NCBI GenBank assembly: GCA_017983695.1
Contig: JAGOAX010000013.1
Span: 62,001 to 126,000, forward strand
DNA from: Ferruginibacter sp.
Lineage (GTDB): Bacteria; Bacteroidota; Bacteroidia; Chitinophagales; Chitinophagaceae
Direction: 5' to 3'
DNA length: 64,000 nt
The notes beneath the pieces were generated by a model, which saw only the letters and a program-made list of their open reading frames with translations, was not told where the DNA came from and ran no database searches. Made by a program: the position numbers and the translations under genes. Positions within the stretch are counted from its first letter, which is position 1. Each line of letters begins with the position of its first letter. This document shows, in pieces, positions 51,070-58,954 of this stretch.

Positions 51070-52116
51070 ATGCAAACAATTAAAACAGCATTATGTTCTT
51101 ACGGTATGAGTGGCTGGGTTTTTCATGCGCCATTTCTTAACCTGCATAAAGGTTTTGAGCTGTATGGTGTTTGGGAGCGTTCAAAAAAAGCAGCTGCGGA
51201 AAAATATCCTGCTATAAAATCTTTTGATACTTACGAGGCATTACTGAATGATGCTGCAATAGAATTGGTAATTGTAAACACACCCAACTACACCCATTTT
51301 GATTTTGCAAAACAAGCATTGCTTGCCGGTAAACATATCATTGTAGAAAAACCTTTTTGTGTTACGGTGGCTCAATGTGAAGAGCTCATCGGCCTGGCAA
51401 AAGAAAAAAACAAACTCCTTTCCGTATATCAAAACCGCAGGTACGACAGCGATTATAAAATAATAAAAAAGATTATCCGGGAAGATTGGTTAGGAGATAT
51501 TGTAGAAGCGGAATTTCATTTCGACAGGTTCAGCGAAGTGTTAAGTCCTAAGGGACATAAAGAAACACCAGGCCCCGGTACCGGCTTACTTTACGACCTT
51601 GGTTCACATCTTATCGACCAGGTATTGCAATTATTCGGTATGCCCGATGCCATCTTTGCAGATATAAGGGCAGCCCGTAAAATTTCTTTAGTAGATGATT
51701 ATATGGAGTTACTCCTGTATTATCCATCAAAACGGGTGAGGGTAAAATCGAGTTACGTAGTAAGGGAGCCATTACCGTCTTATGTTTTTCACGGTACAAA
51801 AGGTTCTTTTATAAAAGCCAGGACGGATGTGCAGGAAAAGGCATTGCAGGCTGGCGAAACGCCTGACAAAGATGATTGGGGCAGCGAACCGGAAAATGAA
51901 ATGGGATTACTGCACACTGAAAAAGACGGAAAAATTATCCGTGAATATATGCCGTCTACCAACGGCAATTATATGGAGTATTATGATGGTATTTATCAAT
52001 CTTTAACTACAGGCGCTGCTTTACCCGTTACTGCCGAAGACGGTAAAAAAGTGATACAGATTATAGAGAAAGCCTACCAAAGCAGTAAGGAGAAAAAAGT
52101 GATCAGTATTAGTTGA
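51070..52116 (+). CDS. Gfo/Idh/MocA family oxidoreductase
   Basis: 348 residues from the ATG at 51070; a GTG at 51058 lies within a repeat and is rejected. An N-terminal NAD(P)-binding fold with the degenerate glycine motif (ALCSYGMSGWVFHAP), NTPNYTHFDFAKQALLAGKHIIVEKPF with the family EKP signature, and a C-terminal alpha/beta domain with GSHLIDQ, whose His and Asp sit at the catalytic site in relatives. The family acts on sugars, sugar acids and inositols; this one may oxidise a sugar released from rhamnogalacturonan, but the substrate is not known. Preceded by the L-fucose dehydrogenase-like SDR. Cytoplasmic. Confidence 0.85.
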   Translation: MQTIKTALCSYGMSGWVFHAPFLNLHKGFELYGVWERSKKAAAEKYPAIKSFDTYEALLNDAAIELVIVNTPNYTHFDFAKQALLAGKHIIVEKPFCVTVAQCEELIGLAKEKNKLLSVYQNRRYDSDYKIIKKIIREDWLGDIVEAEFHFDRFSEVLSPKGHKETPGPGTGLLYDLGSHLIDQVLQLFGMPDAIFADIRAARKISLVDDYMELLLYYPSKRVRVKSSYVVREPLPSYVFHGTKGSFIKARTDVQEKALQAGETPDKDDWGSEPENEMGLLHTEKDGKIIREYMPSTNGNYMEYYDGIYQSLTTGAALPVTAEDGKKVIQIIEKAYQSSKEKKVISIS

Positions 52117-52206
52117 AAACAGCAGTAAGGGGTTTTACAGACTGCATTAAAATTGCCCTTATCTGGCCTCCCAATAACTATAATGCCGCACTCTTTTTTT
52201 CAGGAA

Positions 52207-52227
52207 AACGTTCTCGGGAACGATTGC
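52207..52227 (+). promoter_or_regulatory. Candidate LacI-family operator upstream of kduD
   Basis: AACGTTCTCGGGAACGATTG: CGTTC and GAACG (52209-52213 and 52218-52222) form an inverted repeat with a 4-nt spacer, and TCGGGAACGATTGC (52214-52227) repeats the candidate operator upstream of susC (40368-40381) with one change. Position 168 nt before kduD, in a 278-nt gap. Confidence 0.5.
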
Positions 52228-52394
52228 ACAAATAAAGCCCTTTTTTTAATCCATTAGCTGCAAATAAATCGGTAAAATTGGGTAATAAAACGATTGACTT
52301 TAGGCTATTTTTACAGTTGAATCTCAATACATGTAAATTTTTATAAAACCAATCATTTAAACTTTTCAATCAATACTAAAAACAGCATCATTTT

Positions 52395-53159
52395 ATGAGC
52401 ATTTTAAAACATTTTGATCTTTCAGGAAAAACAGCATTGGTTACAGGCTGCGATACAGGTTTAGGTATGGGTATGGCAACAGCATTGGCCGAGGCAGGTG
52501 CTACAATAGTTGGGGCATCAATTGTAGAAGATTATTCTGCTGTAAAAAACGCAGTTGAAGCAACAGGGCAAAAATTTACTTATCACAAGGTTGATATTTC
52601 AAACAGGGAAGCATTGTATGCTTTCATCAATAAAGTAAAAGCAGAAAATAAAAAGATAGATATTTTAGTAAACAACGCCGGCATCATCATGCGTAAGCCA
52701 GCTGCAGAGCATCCTGATGAATATTGGGATAAAGTGATCGATATTAATTTGAACGCACAATTTATTTTAGGCCGTGAGTTTGGAAAAGATATGATTGCAA
52801 ATGGTGGCGGAAAAATTATTTTCACCTGCTCTTTATTAAGTTTCCAGGGTGGCATCAATGTGCCGGGCTATACAGCAAGTAAATCTGCAGTGGCCGGTTT
52901 GGTTCGTGCCTTTGGTAACGAGTGGGGTAGTAAAGGTGTTTGTGTAAATGGTATTGCACCGGGTTATATTGCCACTAATAATACACAGGCATTAAGAGAA
53001 GATCCGGAAAGAAGTGCTTCAATATTGAGTCGTATCCCTGCCGGCCGATGGGGTGTGCCTGAAGATTTTAAAGGACCGGTGGTTTTCTTAGCATCATCGG
53101 CATCGGATTATGTTAATGGTACCGTGTTGTTTGTTGATGGCGGGTGGATGGCGAGGTAA
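52395..53159 (+). CDS. kduD: 2-dehydro-3-deoxy-D-gluconate / 2-deoxy-D-gluconate 3-dehydrogenase (KduD)
   Basis: 254 residues, an SDR. Cofactor motif TGCDTGLGMGMA (residues 17-28), where the C-D-T-G-L-G variant is typical of KduD; NNAGIIMRKPAAEH; catalytic Ser near CSLLSFQGG; Y159-T-A-S-K163. KduD interconverts 2,5-diketo-3-deoxygluconate (DKII) and 2-keto-3-deoxygluconate with NADH, in the branch for unsaturated uronates released by lyases and GH105. The kduI gene follows after an 87-nt gap, the usual pair. A candidate LacI operator and the start of a new transcript lie in the 278-nt gap upstream. Call is firm. Confidence 0.9.
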   Translation: MSILKHFDLSGKTALVTGCDTGLGMGMATALAEAGATIVGASIVEDYSAVKNAVEATGQKFTYHKVDISNREALYAFINKVKAENKKIDILVNNAGIIMRKPAAEHPDEYWDKVIDINLNAQFILGREFGKDMIANGGGKIIFTCSLLSFQGGINVPGYTASKSAVAGLVRAFGNEWGSKGVCVNGIAPGYIATNNTQALREDPERSASILSRIPAGRWGVPEDFKGPVVFLASSASDYVNGTVLFVDGGWMAR

Positions 53160-53246
53160 GCCCCACCTATTCTCTCCGCCAGTTGGCGGAAGGGAATAGT
53201 AGAAGATAGTTGCGAAGAAAATGCTCATTAAAAATAAAATGTTGAT

Positions 53247-54152
53247 ATGTCAGTACAAAAGATAAATAAAGATAAAATGCCTGGCCTCCCTCTCTCTGGG
53301 AGAGGGAATGAGGGTGAGGCAATACAAATACGATTTCACAACAGCCCTGCCGAAACAAGCAGGATGAATGCTGAAGAATTACGCAGTAATTTTTTGGTGC
53401 AGAATATAATGGTGAATGACGAAATAAATTTTGTCTATTCTCATTACGACAGGGTAATAATCGGTGGCGCAGTACCGGTAAATAAAACAATTGTTTTAAA
53501 AACATACGATTGCCTAAAGGCCACTTACTTTTTAGAAAGAAGAGAGATCGGGGTGATCAACGTTGGCGGCGATGGTGAAATAAAAGTAGGCGACAAGGTA
53601 TATAACCTGCGTAAACTTGATTGCCTGTACATTGGTAAAGGCAATGCAAAGGTTTCTTTTAAAAGCAAAAACAAAAAAGAACCTGCAAAATTTTACCTGT
53701 TGTCTGCACCGGCGCATAAAGAATATGCAGTTAAGTTAATGCCAAGAGAAAAAGCAGCACCTACCGATTTAGGAACAGTAGTTACAGCTAACCAGCGAAC
53801 CGTTTACAAATACATTCATGCAGATGGAATAAGAAGTTGCCAATTGGTAATGGGTTTAACTATTTTAAAAGAAGGCAGCGTATGGAATACCATGCCAACG
53901 CATGTACACGACCGCCGCATGGAAGCGTACTATTATTTTGATGTGCCGGAAAATCAAAAAATTATTCACCTGATGGGGCAGCCAAACGAAACAAAACATT
54001 TGGTAGTTAGTAATGATGAAGCTATCATTTCTCCGCCATGGAGTATACATAGCGGATGTGGTACCAGTAATTATGGTTTCATCTGGGGGATGGCAGGCGA
54101 GAATTTTATTTATACCGATATGGATACGGTAAACATAAATGATTTGAGGTAA
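53247..54152 (+). CDS. kduI: 5-dehydro-4-deoxy-D-glucuronate isomerase (KduI)
   Basis: 301 residues. It converts the open-chain product of unsaturated uronates (DKI) to DKII in the cytoplasm, before KduD. Homology to other KduI proteins starts near residue 26; motifs are VYSHYDRVIIGGAVPVNKT, YFLERREIGVINVGGDGEI, the zinc ligands MPTHVHDRRMEAYYYF (His219, His221, Glu226), and PPWSIHSGCGT (His268). The first ~25 residues (PGLPLSGRGNEGEA and so on) are encoded by a palindromic intergenic-type repeat (53286-53319), read in frame. No ATG lies closer to the conserved region, so the repeat is probably translated. The rest looks complete. Confidence 0.88.
   Translation: MSVQKINKDKMPGLPLSGRGNEGEAIQIRFHNSPAETSRMNAEELRSNFLVQNIMVNDEINFVYSHYDRVIIGGAVPVNKTIVLKTYDCLKATYFLERREIGVINVGGDGEIKVGDKVYNLRKLDCLYIGKGNAKVSFKSKNKKEPAKFYLLSAPAHKEYAVKLMPREKAAPTDLGTVVTANQRTVYKYIHADGIRSCQLVMGLTILKEGSVWNTMPTHVHDRRMEAYYYFDVPENQKIIHLMGQPNETKHLVVSNDEAIISPPWSIHSGCGTSNYGFIWGMAGENFIYTDMDTVNINDLR
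53286..53319. repeat. CCCTCTC...GAGAGGG palindromic repeat inside the kduI 5' end
   Basis: CCTCCCTCTCTCTGGGAGAG then GGAATGAGGGTGAGG, the same family as 35983-36013 and 54285-54318. It falls in frame in the kduI N-terminal region. Confidence 0.75.
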
Positions 54153-54159
54153 TTTTTTG

Positions 54160-54215
54160 TACCGGGCTGCAACGCTTTGTGCATCTTCAGTGGCGTCGCA
54201 CTCTTGTACAATATT
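54160..54215. repeat. Full-length copy of the GTCGCACTCTTGTAC element
   Basis: ACCGGGCTGCAACGCTTTGT followed by GCATCTTCAGTGGCGTCGCA and CTCTTGTACA. The core is shared with 10774-10797 and 56969-56995 on the other strand. In the 3' flank of kduI. Confidence 0.75.
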
Positions 54216-54284
54216 TCTTTATTGAACATTTATCTAAGCGTAGAATAAAATATTTTTTAAATACTAAAACTCTATTCTCCGAGT

Positions 54285-54318
54285 TCCCTCTCCTTTGGAG
54301 AGGGGTTGGGGTGAGGTC
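54285..54318. repeat. CCCTCTCC...GGAGAGGG palindromic repeat before the CE12-GH28 gene
   Basis: TTCCCTCTCCTTTGGAGAGG followed by GGTTGGGGTGAGGT; ends 3 nt before the ATG at 54322. An upstream in-frame ATG at 54295 would be inside it. Confidence 0.75.
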
Positions 54319-54321
54319 AAA

Positions 54322-56742
54322 ATGAAAAAATTCCTTTTAATTACTGTAATAAGTTTCAGCAGCCTTGCATTTATCCTGCCCGATAAAAAACCAACTATCT
54401 TTTTAATAGGAGATAGTACCTGTGCCAATAAACCTTTAGAAAATAATCCTGAACGTGGATGGGGGCAATTATTTCCCAATTATTTTACTACTGATGTGGA
54501 GATACAAAATCACGCCGTTAATGGCCGCAGCACAAAAAGTTTTATAACAGAAAATCGCTGGGATACGGTGATGAGCCGTTTAAAATCCGGAGATTTTGTA
54601 ATGATTCAGTTTGGTCACAACGATGAAAAATTTAATGATACCTTAAGATCGGCACCTGCACATACTTTGTACAAAGAAAACCTGGTGCGTTTTATAAATG
54701 ATGTACGCAGTAAAGGTGCAACCCCAATTTTAATTACACCGGTAATGCGCCGCAGTTTCGATTCAACAGGGAAGTTTGTAGACTCTCATGGTGATTATCC
54801 TGCTGTAGTAAAAGAAGTAGGCACACAAATGAATGCGCCGGTAATTGATTTGCACAAAAGCAGCGAAGCATTAATATTAAAAGAAGGATTTGAAAACAGC
54901 AAACGTTTCTTCCTGCATATTCCTCCTTATCATTTTAGGGATGCCAAAGCAAAAGAAGACAATACACACTTCAGTGAATATGGCGCAGCGTCAATGGCGT
55001 CATTAGTTTGCCAAAGTATTAAAGAACAAAAACTGCCTTTGGCAAAATATTTAGCACCATCAGATTTTAAAGAAAAATTTGCTTTTGAGTTGCCTAAAAT
55101 TTATACGCCGCATTTTAAGAAGGACACTTTTAATATTTTAAATTATGGGGCTGTTGCTGATGGATTGACTTTAAATTCTGCAGCCATTAATAAAACAATT
55201 GATGAATGTGCTAAGAAGGGTGGTGGTGTTGTATTGATACCAAGAGGAAGTTTTGTTACCGGCCCCATTATTATGAAAAGCAATATCAATTTGCATTTGG
55301 CCAATGGGGCTTTAATAATTTATACAAAAGATTTTGATCAGTATCCTTTAGTATTATCTTCTTTTGAAGGTGTTGATGCAGCAAGATGTCAATCGCCACT
55401 GGTTGCAGAAAATTTAGAAAACATTGCTATTACCGGCGAAGGTATTATGAATGGCAATGGTTTTTACTGGAGGCCGGTTAAAAAGGATAAGTTGACGGAA
55501 AGCCAGTGGAAAGCACATCAAAATACTTATGGCGGTGTTTTATCTGCCGATGGAAAAAATTGGTATTGTTCTCCAAAGGCATTAAAGGCCGCACTTACTA
55601 ATAATATCGGCAAACTTACTCCGGGCAAAACCTTAAAAGATTTTGAAGATGTTAAGGATTACATGCGTCCGAATATGATTAGAATCTGGCAGTGTAAAAA
55701 TATTTTGATTGAGGGTGTGACTTTCGAGAACTCACCTGCATGGACAACACACGTTATGATGAGTGAGCACATCACTGTAAGAAATTTAAAAGTTAAAAAT
55801 GCCTGGTACGGTGCCAATACCGATGCGATAGATCTGGAAAGCTGTAAAAATGCTTTACTGGAAGATTGCAATTTTGATACCGGCGATGATGGTATTACTA
55901 TTAAAAGTGGCAGAGATGCCGATGGCCGCAAAAGAGGCATGCCTACACAAGATGTGATTGTAAAAAATTGTATTGTTTATCATGCACACGGTGGTTTTGT
56001 GGTAGGCAGCGAAATGAGCGGCGGCGTTAATAATATGTTTGTAAGCAACTGTACTTTTATTGGGACAGATATTGGCTTACGTTTTAAAACAACCCGTGGC
56101 CGTGGCGGCATAGTAAAAAATATTTTCGTAAACAATATCAATATGAAAGATATTGCTGCCGAGGCTATATTATTTGACATGTATTATATGGCAAAAGATC
56201 CCGTGGTTTTAGCTGGCGAAAAAAGAGAACCACCAGTTGTAGAAATGAAACCGGTTGATGAAAGCACACCACAATTCCAGAATTTTTATTTCAGGAATAT
56301 TACCTGCAATGGTGCAGCAAAAGGTATTTTGGTAAGAGGTATTCCTGAAATGCACATCAAAAACATTTTAATTGAAAATGCCATTTTACAAGCTGATGAA
56401 GGCATCGATATTCAAGAGGCAAGTAACATTACTTTGAACAACGTTACCATGCTGAGCAAAAATACCAACCCCGTATTGTATGTTTTAAACAGCGATAATA
56501 TTACACTTAACAATTTTAAATATACCGACAGTGCAGATGTGTTAACAATGGTACAAGGCGAAAGAACAAAAACGGTAAATATTTTAAATACCGATGTTAG
56601 CAAAGCAAAAGAAAAATTGAAAGCTGGTTTTGGTGTAACGGCAGCGCAGGTAAGTTGGGAGAAAAAGGAACACAAAGTGAAAATAGTGCCTATTCATTTT
56701 ACTGGGGATAAAAAGAAAAAAAGCAAGAAGTCTAAAAATTAA
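54322..56742 (+). CDS. CE12-type acetylesterase fused to GH28 polygalacturonase
   Basis: 806 residues from the ATG at 54322 (MKKFLLITVISFSSLAF signal peptide). Residues ~24-245: SGNH esterase, block I FLIGDSTCAN (Ser32), NGRSTKSF, QFGHNDE, DNTHFSEYG (Asp213, His216); a sibling of the esterase at 45664. Residues ~260-790: GH28 right-handed beta helix starting FNILNYGAVADG, with NTDAIDLES (Asp501), TGDDGITIKSG (Asp522, Asp523), AHGGFVVGSEMSGG (His556) and RFKTTRGRGG (Arg587, Lys589), which match the GH28 catalytic set. Acetyl removal and galacturonan or rhamnogalacturonan cleavage are thus in one chain. Ends in a Lys/Ser-rich tail (KKKKSKKSKN). Secreted or periplasmic. Domain calls are firm; linkage specificity is inferred. 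Confidence 0.9.
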   Translation: MKKFLLITVISFSSLAFILPDKKPTIFLIGDSTCANKPLENNPERGWGQLFPNYFTTDVEIQNHAVNGRSTKSFITENRWDTVMSRLKSGDFVMIQFGHNDEKFNDTLRSAPAHTLYKENLVRFINDVRSKGATPILITPVMRRSFDSTGKFVDSHGDYPAVVKEVGTQMNAPVIDLHKSSEALILKEGFENSKRFFLHIPPYHFRDAKAKEDNTHFSEYGAASMASLVCQSIKEQKLPLAKYLAPSDFKEKFAFELPKIYTPHFKKDTFNILNYGAVADGLTLNSAAINKTIDECAKKGGGVVLIPRGSFVTGPIIMKSNINLHLANGALIIYTKDFDQYPLVLSSFEGVDAARCQSPLVAENLENIAITGEGIMNGNGFYWRPVKKDKLTESQWKAHQNTYGGVLSADGKNWYCSPKALKAALTNNIGKLTPGKTLKDFEDVKDYMRPNMIRIWQCKNILIEGVTFENSPAWTTHVMMSEHITVRNLKVKNAWYGANTDAIDLESCKNALLEDCNFDTGDDGITIKSGRDADGRKRGMPTQDVIVKNCIVYHAHGGFVVGSEMSGGVNNMFVSNCTFIGTDIGLRFKTTRGRGGIVKNIFVNNINMKDIAAEAILFDMYYMAKDPVVLAGEKREPPVVEMKPVDESTPQFQNFYFRNITCNGAAKGILVRGIPEMHIKNILIENAILQADEGIDIQEASNITLNNVTMLSKNTNPVLYVLNSDNITLNNFKYTDSADVLTMVQGERTKTVNILNTDVSKAKEKLKAGFGVTAAQVSWEKKEHKVKIVPIHFTGDKKKKSKKSKN

Positions 56743-56858
56743 TAAGAAGGAAATGAAGTTGAATATAGCGAAAAAGATTTTGCCAATTTTTTCCTTGCGG
56801 AGAGGGAAATGAAGGAGATATTAGCGAAGGTGGCGAAGAAGAATATTTTGTAGGATAA

Positions 56859-56879
56859 GCTCCGCAGGAGCAACAGGTG
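56859..56879 (+). repeat. GCTCC-GCA-GGAGC stem-loop with ACAGGTG tail
   Basis: Stem GCTCC/GGAGC, loop GCA, then A-ACAGGTG. Related to the next element: same layout and tail, different stem. Confidence 0.7.
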
Positions 56880-56907
56880 GGTAGAAAATTAATACGTTGT
56901 TTTACAT

Positions 56908-56929
56908 CGTCCCGTAGGGACGACAGGTG
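56908..56929 (+). repeat. CGTCCC-GTA-GGGACG stem-loop with ACAGGTG tail
   Basis: Stem CGTCCC/GGGACG, loop GTA, then ACAGGTG. Compensating changes relative to the 56859 element keep the pairing. Confidence 0.7.
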
Positions 56930-56968
56930 CTTTTGCAAAACATAATTAAAGTTCAATAATGATTTACA

Positions 56969-56995
56969 GTACAAGAGTGCGACGCCAATGAAGCT
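56969..56995. repeat. Copy 3 of the GAGTGCGACGCCA element
   Basis: GTACAAGAGTGCGACGCCAA then TGAAGCT; same core as 10774-10797 (same orientation) and 54160-54215 (reverse). Confidence 0.75.
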
Positions 56996-57054
56996 GAACA
57001 AAGAAATAAAGCTAGTAACAAAAAAATAAAAATTACCCGAAGGGGAATTGTAAT

Positions 57055-58953
57055 ATGAAAAAAATAATTCTGATTGTATTAATGGCTGTTGCTGCAAATA
57101 CTTTTGCACAAACACCCGGCGAAAAATTGGCCGCCACTGTAATGAATATTTGGAAAGATACATTGCCCATTGGCAGCCAGACAAAATGGAGCTATGATAT
57201 GGGCGTGGTGCTAAAAGGGTTTGAAGGGCTGTGGATGAACAGCGGTATTGCCGATTACTTTAACGCCATTCAAAAAAAGATGGATTATTTTGTAAAAGAT
57301 GATGGCAGCATAAAAGGCTACGAAAAAGAAGAGTACAATATCGACCATGTAAATAATGGCAAACTGGTGTTGTTATTATACCGGGTTACCGGTAAAGAAA
57401 AATATAAAAAAGCAGCAGACCTTTTACGCAGCCAGTTGGCTACACACCCACGTACAAACGAAGGAGGCTTTTGGCACAAGAAAATTTATACCAATCAAAT
57501 GTGGCTGGATGGATTGTACATGGGGGCACCATTTTATGCAGAGTATGCGATGTTGTTTCATGAAGACACTGCCTTTAATGATATTGCCAACCAATTTATA
57601 TGGATGGAAAAACATGCACGGGATCCTAAAACCGGGTTGCTGTATCATGCCTGGGACGAAAGCAAACAACAGCAATGGGCCAATAAAACCACCGGCGCTT
57701 CACCATTGTTTTGGGCAAGGGCCATGGGCTGGTATAGTGATGCGTTAGTGGATGCACTGGATTATTTTCCTGCAACACATCCCAAAAGAAAAGCACTGAT
57801 CGATATTTTAAACCGGTTGGTAACAGCGGTAGAAAAACAACAGGATAAAACTACTGGCTTATGGTATGATGTAATTAATTACAATGGCCCCGGTAAAGAA
57901 AAAAATTATTTTGAAGCTAGTGCCAGTTGCCAGTTTACTTATGCCATTGCAAAAGGCGTTCGCAAGGGATATTTACCGGCAGCAAAAATTGCCATTGCTA
58001 AAAAAGCCTACGACGGTATTTTAAAACAATTCATCAAAGAAGAGAATGGGCAAACCAATTTACATGGTACGGTAAAAGTGAGCGGTCTTGGCGGTAAGCC
58101 TTACCGTGACGGCAGCTTTACTTATTATATGAGTGAACCTGTAATTGTTAACGACCCAAAGGGTATGGGTGCTTTTTTATTGGCCAGCTATGAAATGGAA
58201 AATGTAAAAACACAATCGGTAGGTAAGGGCAAAACAGTTTTGCTGGATCGCTATTTTAACAGCGAAAAAAAGAAAGATGCTACTGGTGCAAGCATTTACT
58301 GGCATTATGTATGGGAAGAAAGGAGCCATGGTGGCTTTTATACTTTAGGGAATATTTTTGAGAGCAATGGCGCCAAATTAGCGTCACTGGATGTGGCACC
58401 CACTGCAGCTAATTTAAAAGGGGCTGCTGTTTACATTATTGTTGATGCCGATCATAAAAGAGATAATCCCAATCCCAACTATGTAGCAGCAACTGATGTA
58501 AAAGCAATTTCAAATTGGGTAAAGGCAGGCGGTACATTATTGATAATGGCCAATGATAGTAACAACTGCGATCTGCCTCATCTGAATTTACTGGCGGGGG
58601 CATTTGGTGTAAAGTTTACCGATAAGAGTTTGAACATGGTGAAGAACGATACGTATGAACAGGGTGTGGTTTTTCCGGGTGAAAATAATCCTGTTTTTAA
58701 AACAACAAAAAAAATGTTTTTAAAAGAAGTAAGCGCTTTGGAAATAAAAGCACCTGCAGTTGCTAACGCAGTAAAAGGTGGTGATGTAATTATTGCAACT
58801 GCTGTGTATGGTAAAGGGAAAGTATTGATCGTTGGCGACCCATGGTTGTATAATGAATATGTAGATAACAGGAAATTATTGCCGGCCGATTTTCAGAATT
58901 ATAAAGCAGCAGAGGATTTAGTGAAATGGTTATTAACCCCAATAAAAAAATAA
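57055..58953 (+). CDS. GH105 (YteR-like) unsaturated uronyl hydrolase with an extra C-terminal domain
   Basis: 632 residues with a signal peptide (IILIVLMAVAANTFAQ). Residues ~25-390 are a six-hairpin glycosidase: WSYDMGVVLKGFEGLW, TNQMWLDGLYMGAPFYAEYA (general acid Asp152), ASPLFWARAMGWYSDALVDAL, LHGTVKVSGLGG and SFTYYMSEP. GH105 removes the unsaturated uronic acid from lyase products of rhamnogalacturonan or pectin. The last ~240 residues (from KTVLLDRYFNSEKKK) form a second, Rossmann-like domain with GKVLIVGDPWLYNEYVDN, resembling DUF4350 or a GATase1-like fold; role unknown. Its stop is 1 nt before the GTG of the next gene, so the two are translated together. Confidence 0.85.
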   Translation: MKKIILIVLMAVAANTFAQTPGEKLAATVMNIWKDTLPIGSQTKWSYDMGVVLKGFEGLWMNSGIADYFNAIQKKMDYFVKDDGSIKGYEKEEYNIDHVNNGKLVLLLYRVTGKEKYKKAADLLRSQLATHPRTNEGGFWHKKIYTNQMWLDGLYMGAPFYAEYAMLFHEDTAFNDIANQFIWMEKHARDPKTGLLYHAWDESKQQQWANKTTGASPLFWARAMGWYSDALVDALDYFPATHPKRKALIDILNRLVTAVEKQQDKTTGLWYDVINYNGPGKEKNYFEASASCQFTYAIAKGVRKGYLPAAKIAIAKKAYDGILKQFIKEENGQTNLHGTVKVSGLGGKPYRDGSFTYYMSEPVIVNDPKGMGAFLLASYEMENVKTQSVGKGKTVLLDRYFNSEKKKDATGASIYWHYVWEERSHGGFYTLGNIFESNGAKLASLDVAPTAANLKGAAVYIIVDADHKRDNPNPNYVAATDVKAISNWVKAGGTLLIMANDSNNCDLPHLNLLAGAFGVKFTDKSLNMVKNDTYEQGVVFPGENNPVFKTTKKMFLKEVSALEIKAPAVANAVKGGDVIIATAVYGKGKVLIVGDPWLYNEYVDNRKLLPADFQNYKAAEDLVKWLLTPIKK

Positions 58954-58954
58954 A

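Larger units (their letters stand above)
56743..57054. other. Gene-free 311-nt region packed with dispersed repeats
   Basis: No gene. It holds a degenerate relative of the G-rich repeats (56796-56845), two stem-loops with related tails (56859-56879 and 56908-56929) and a GAGTGCGACGCC element (56969-56995). It separates the GH28 fusion gene from the GH105 gene. Confidence 0.7.
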
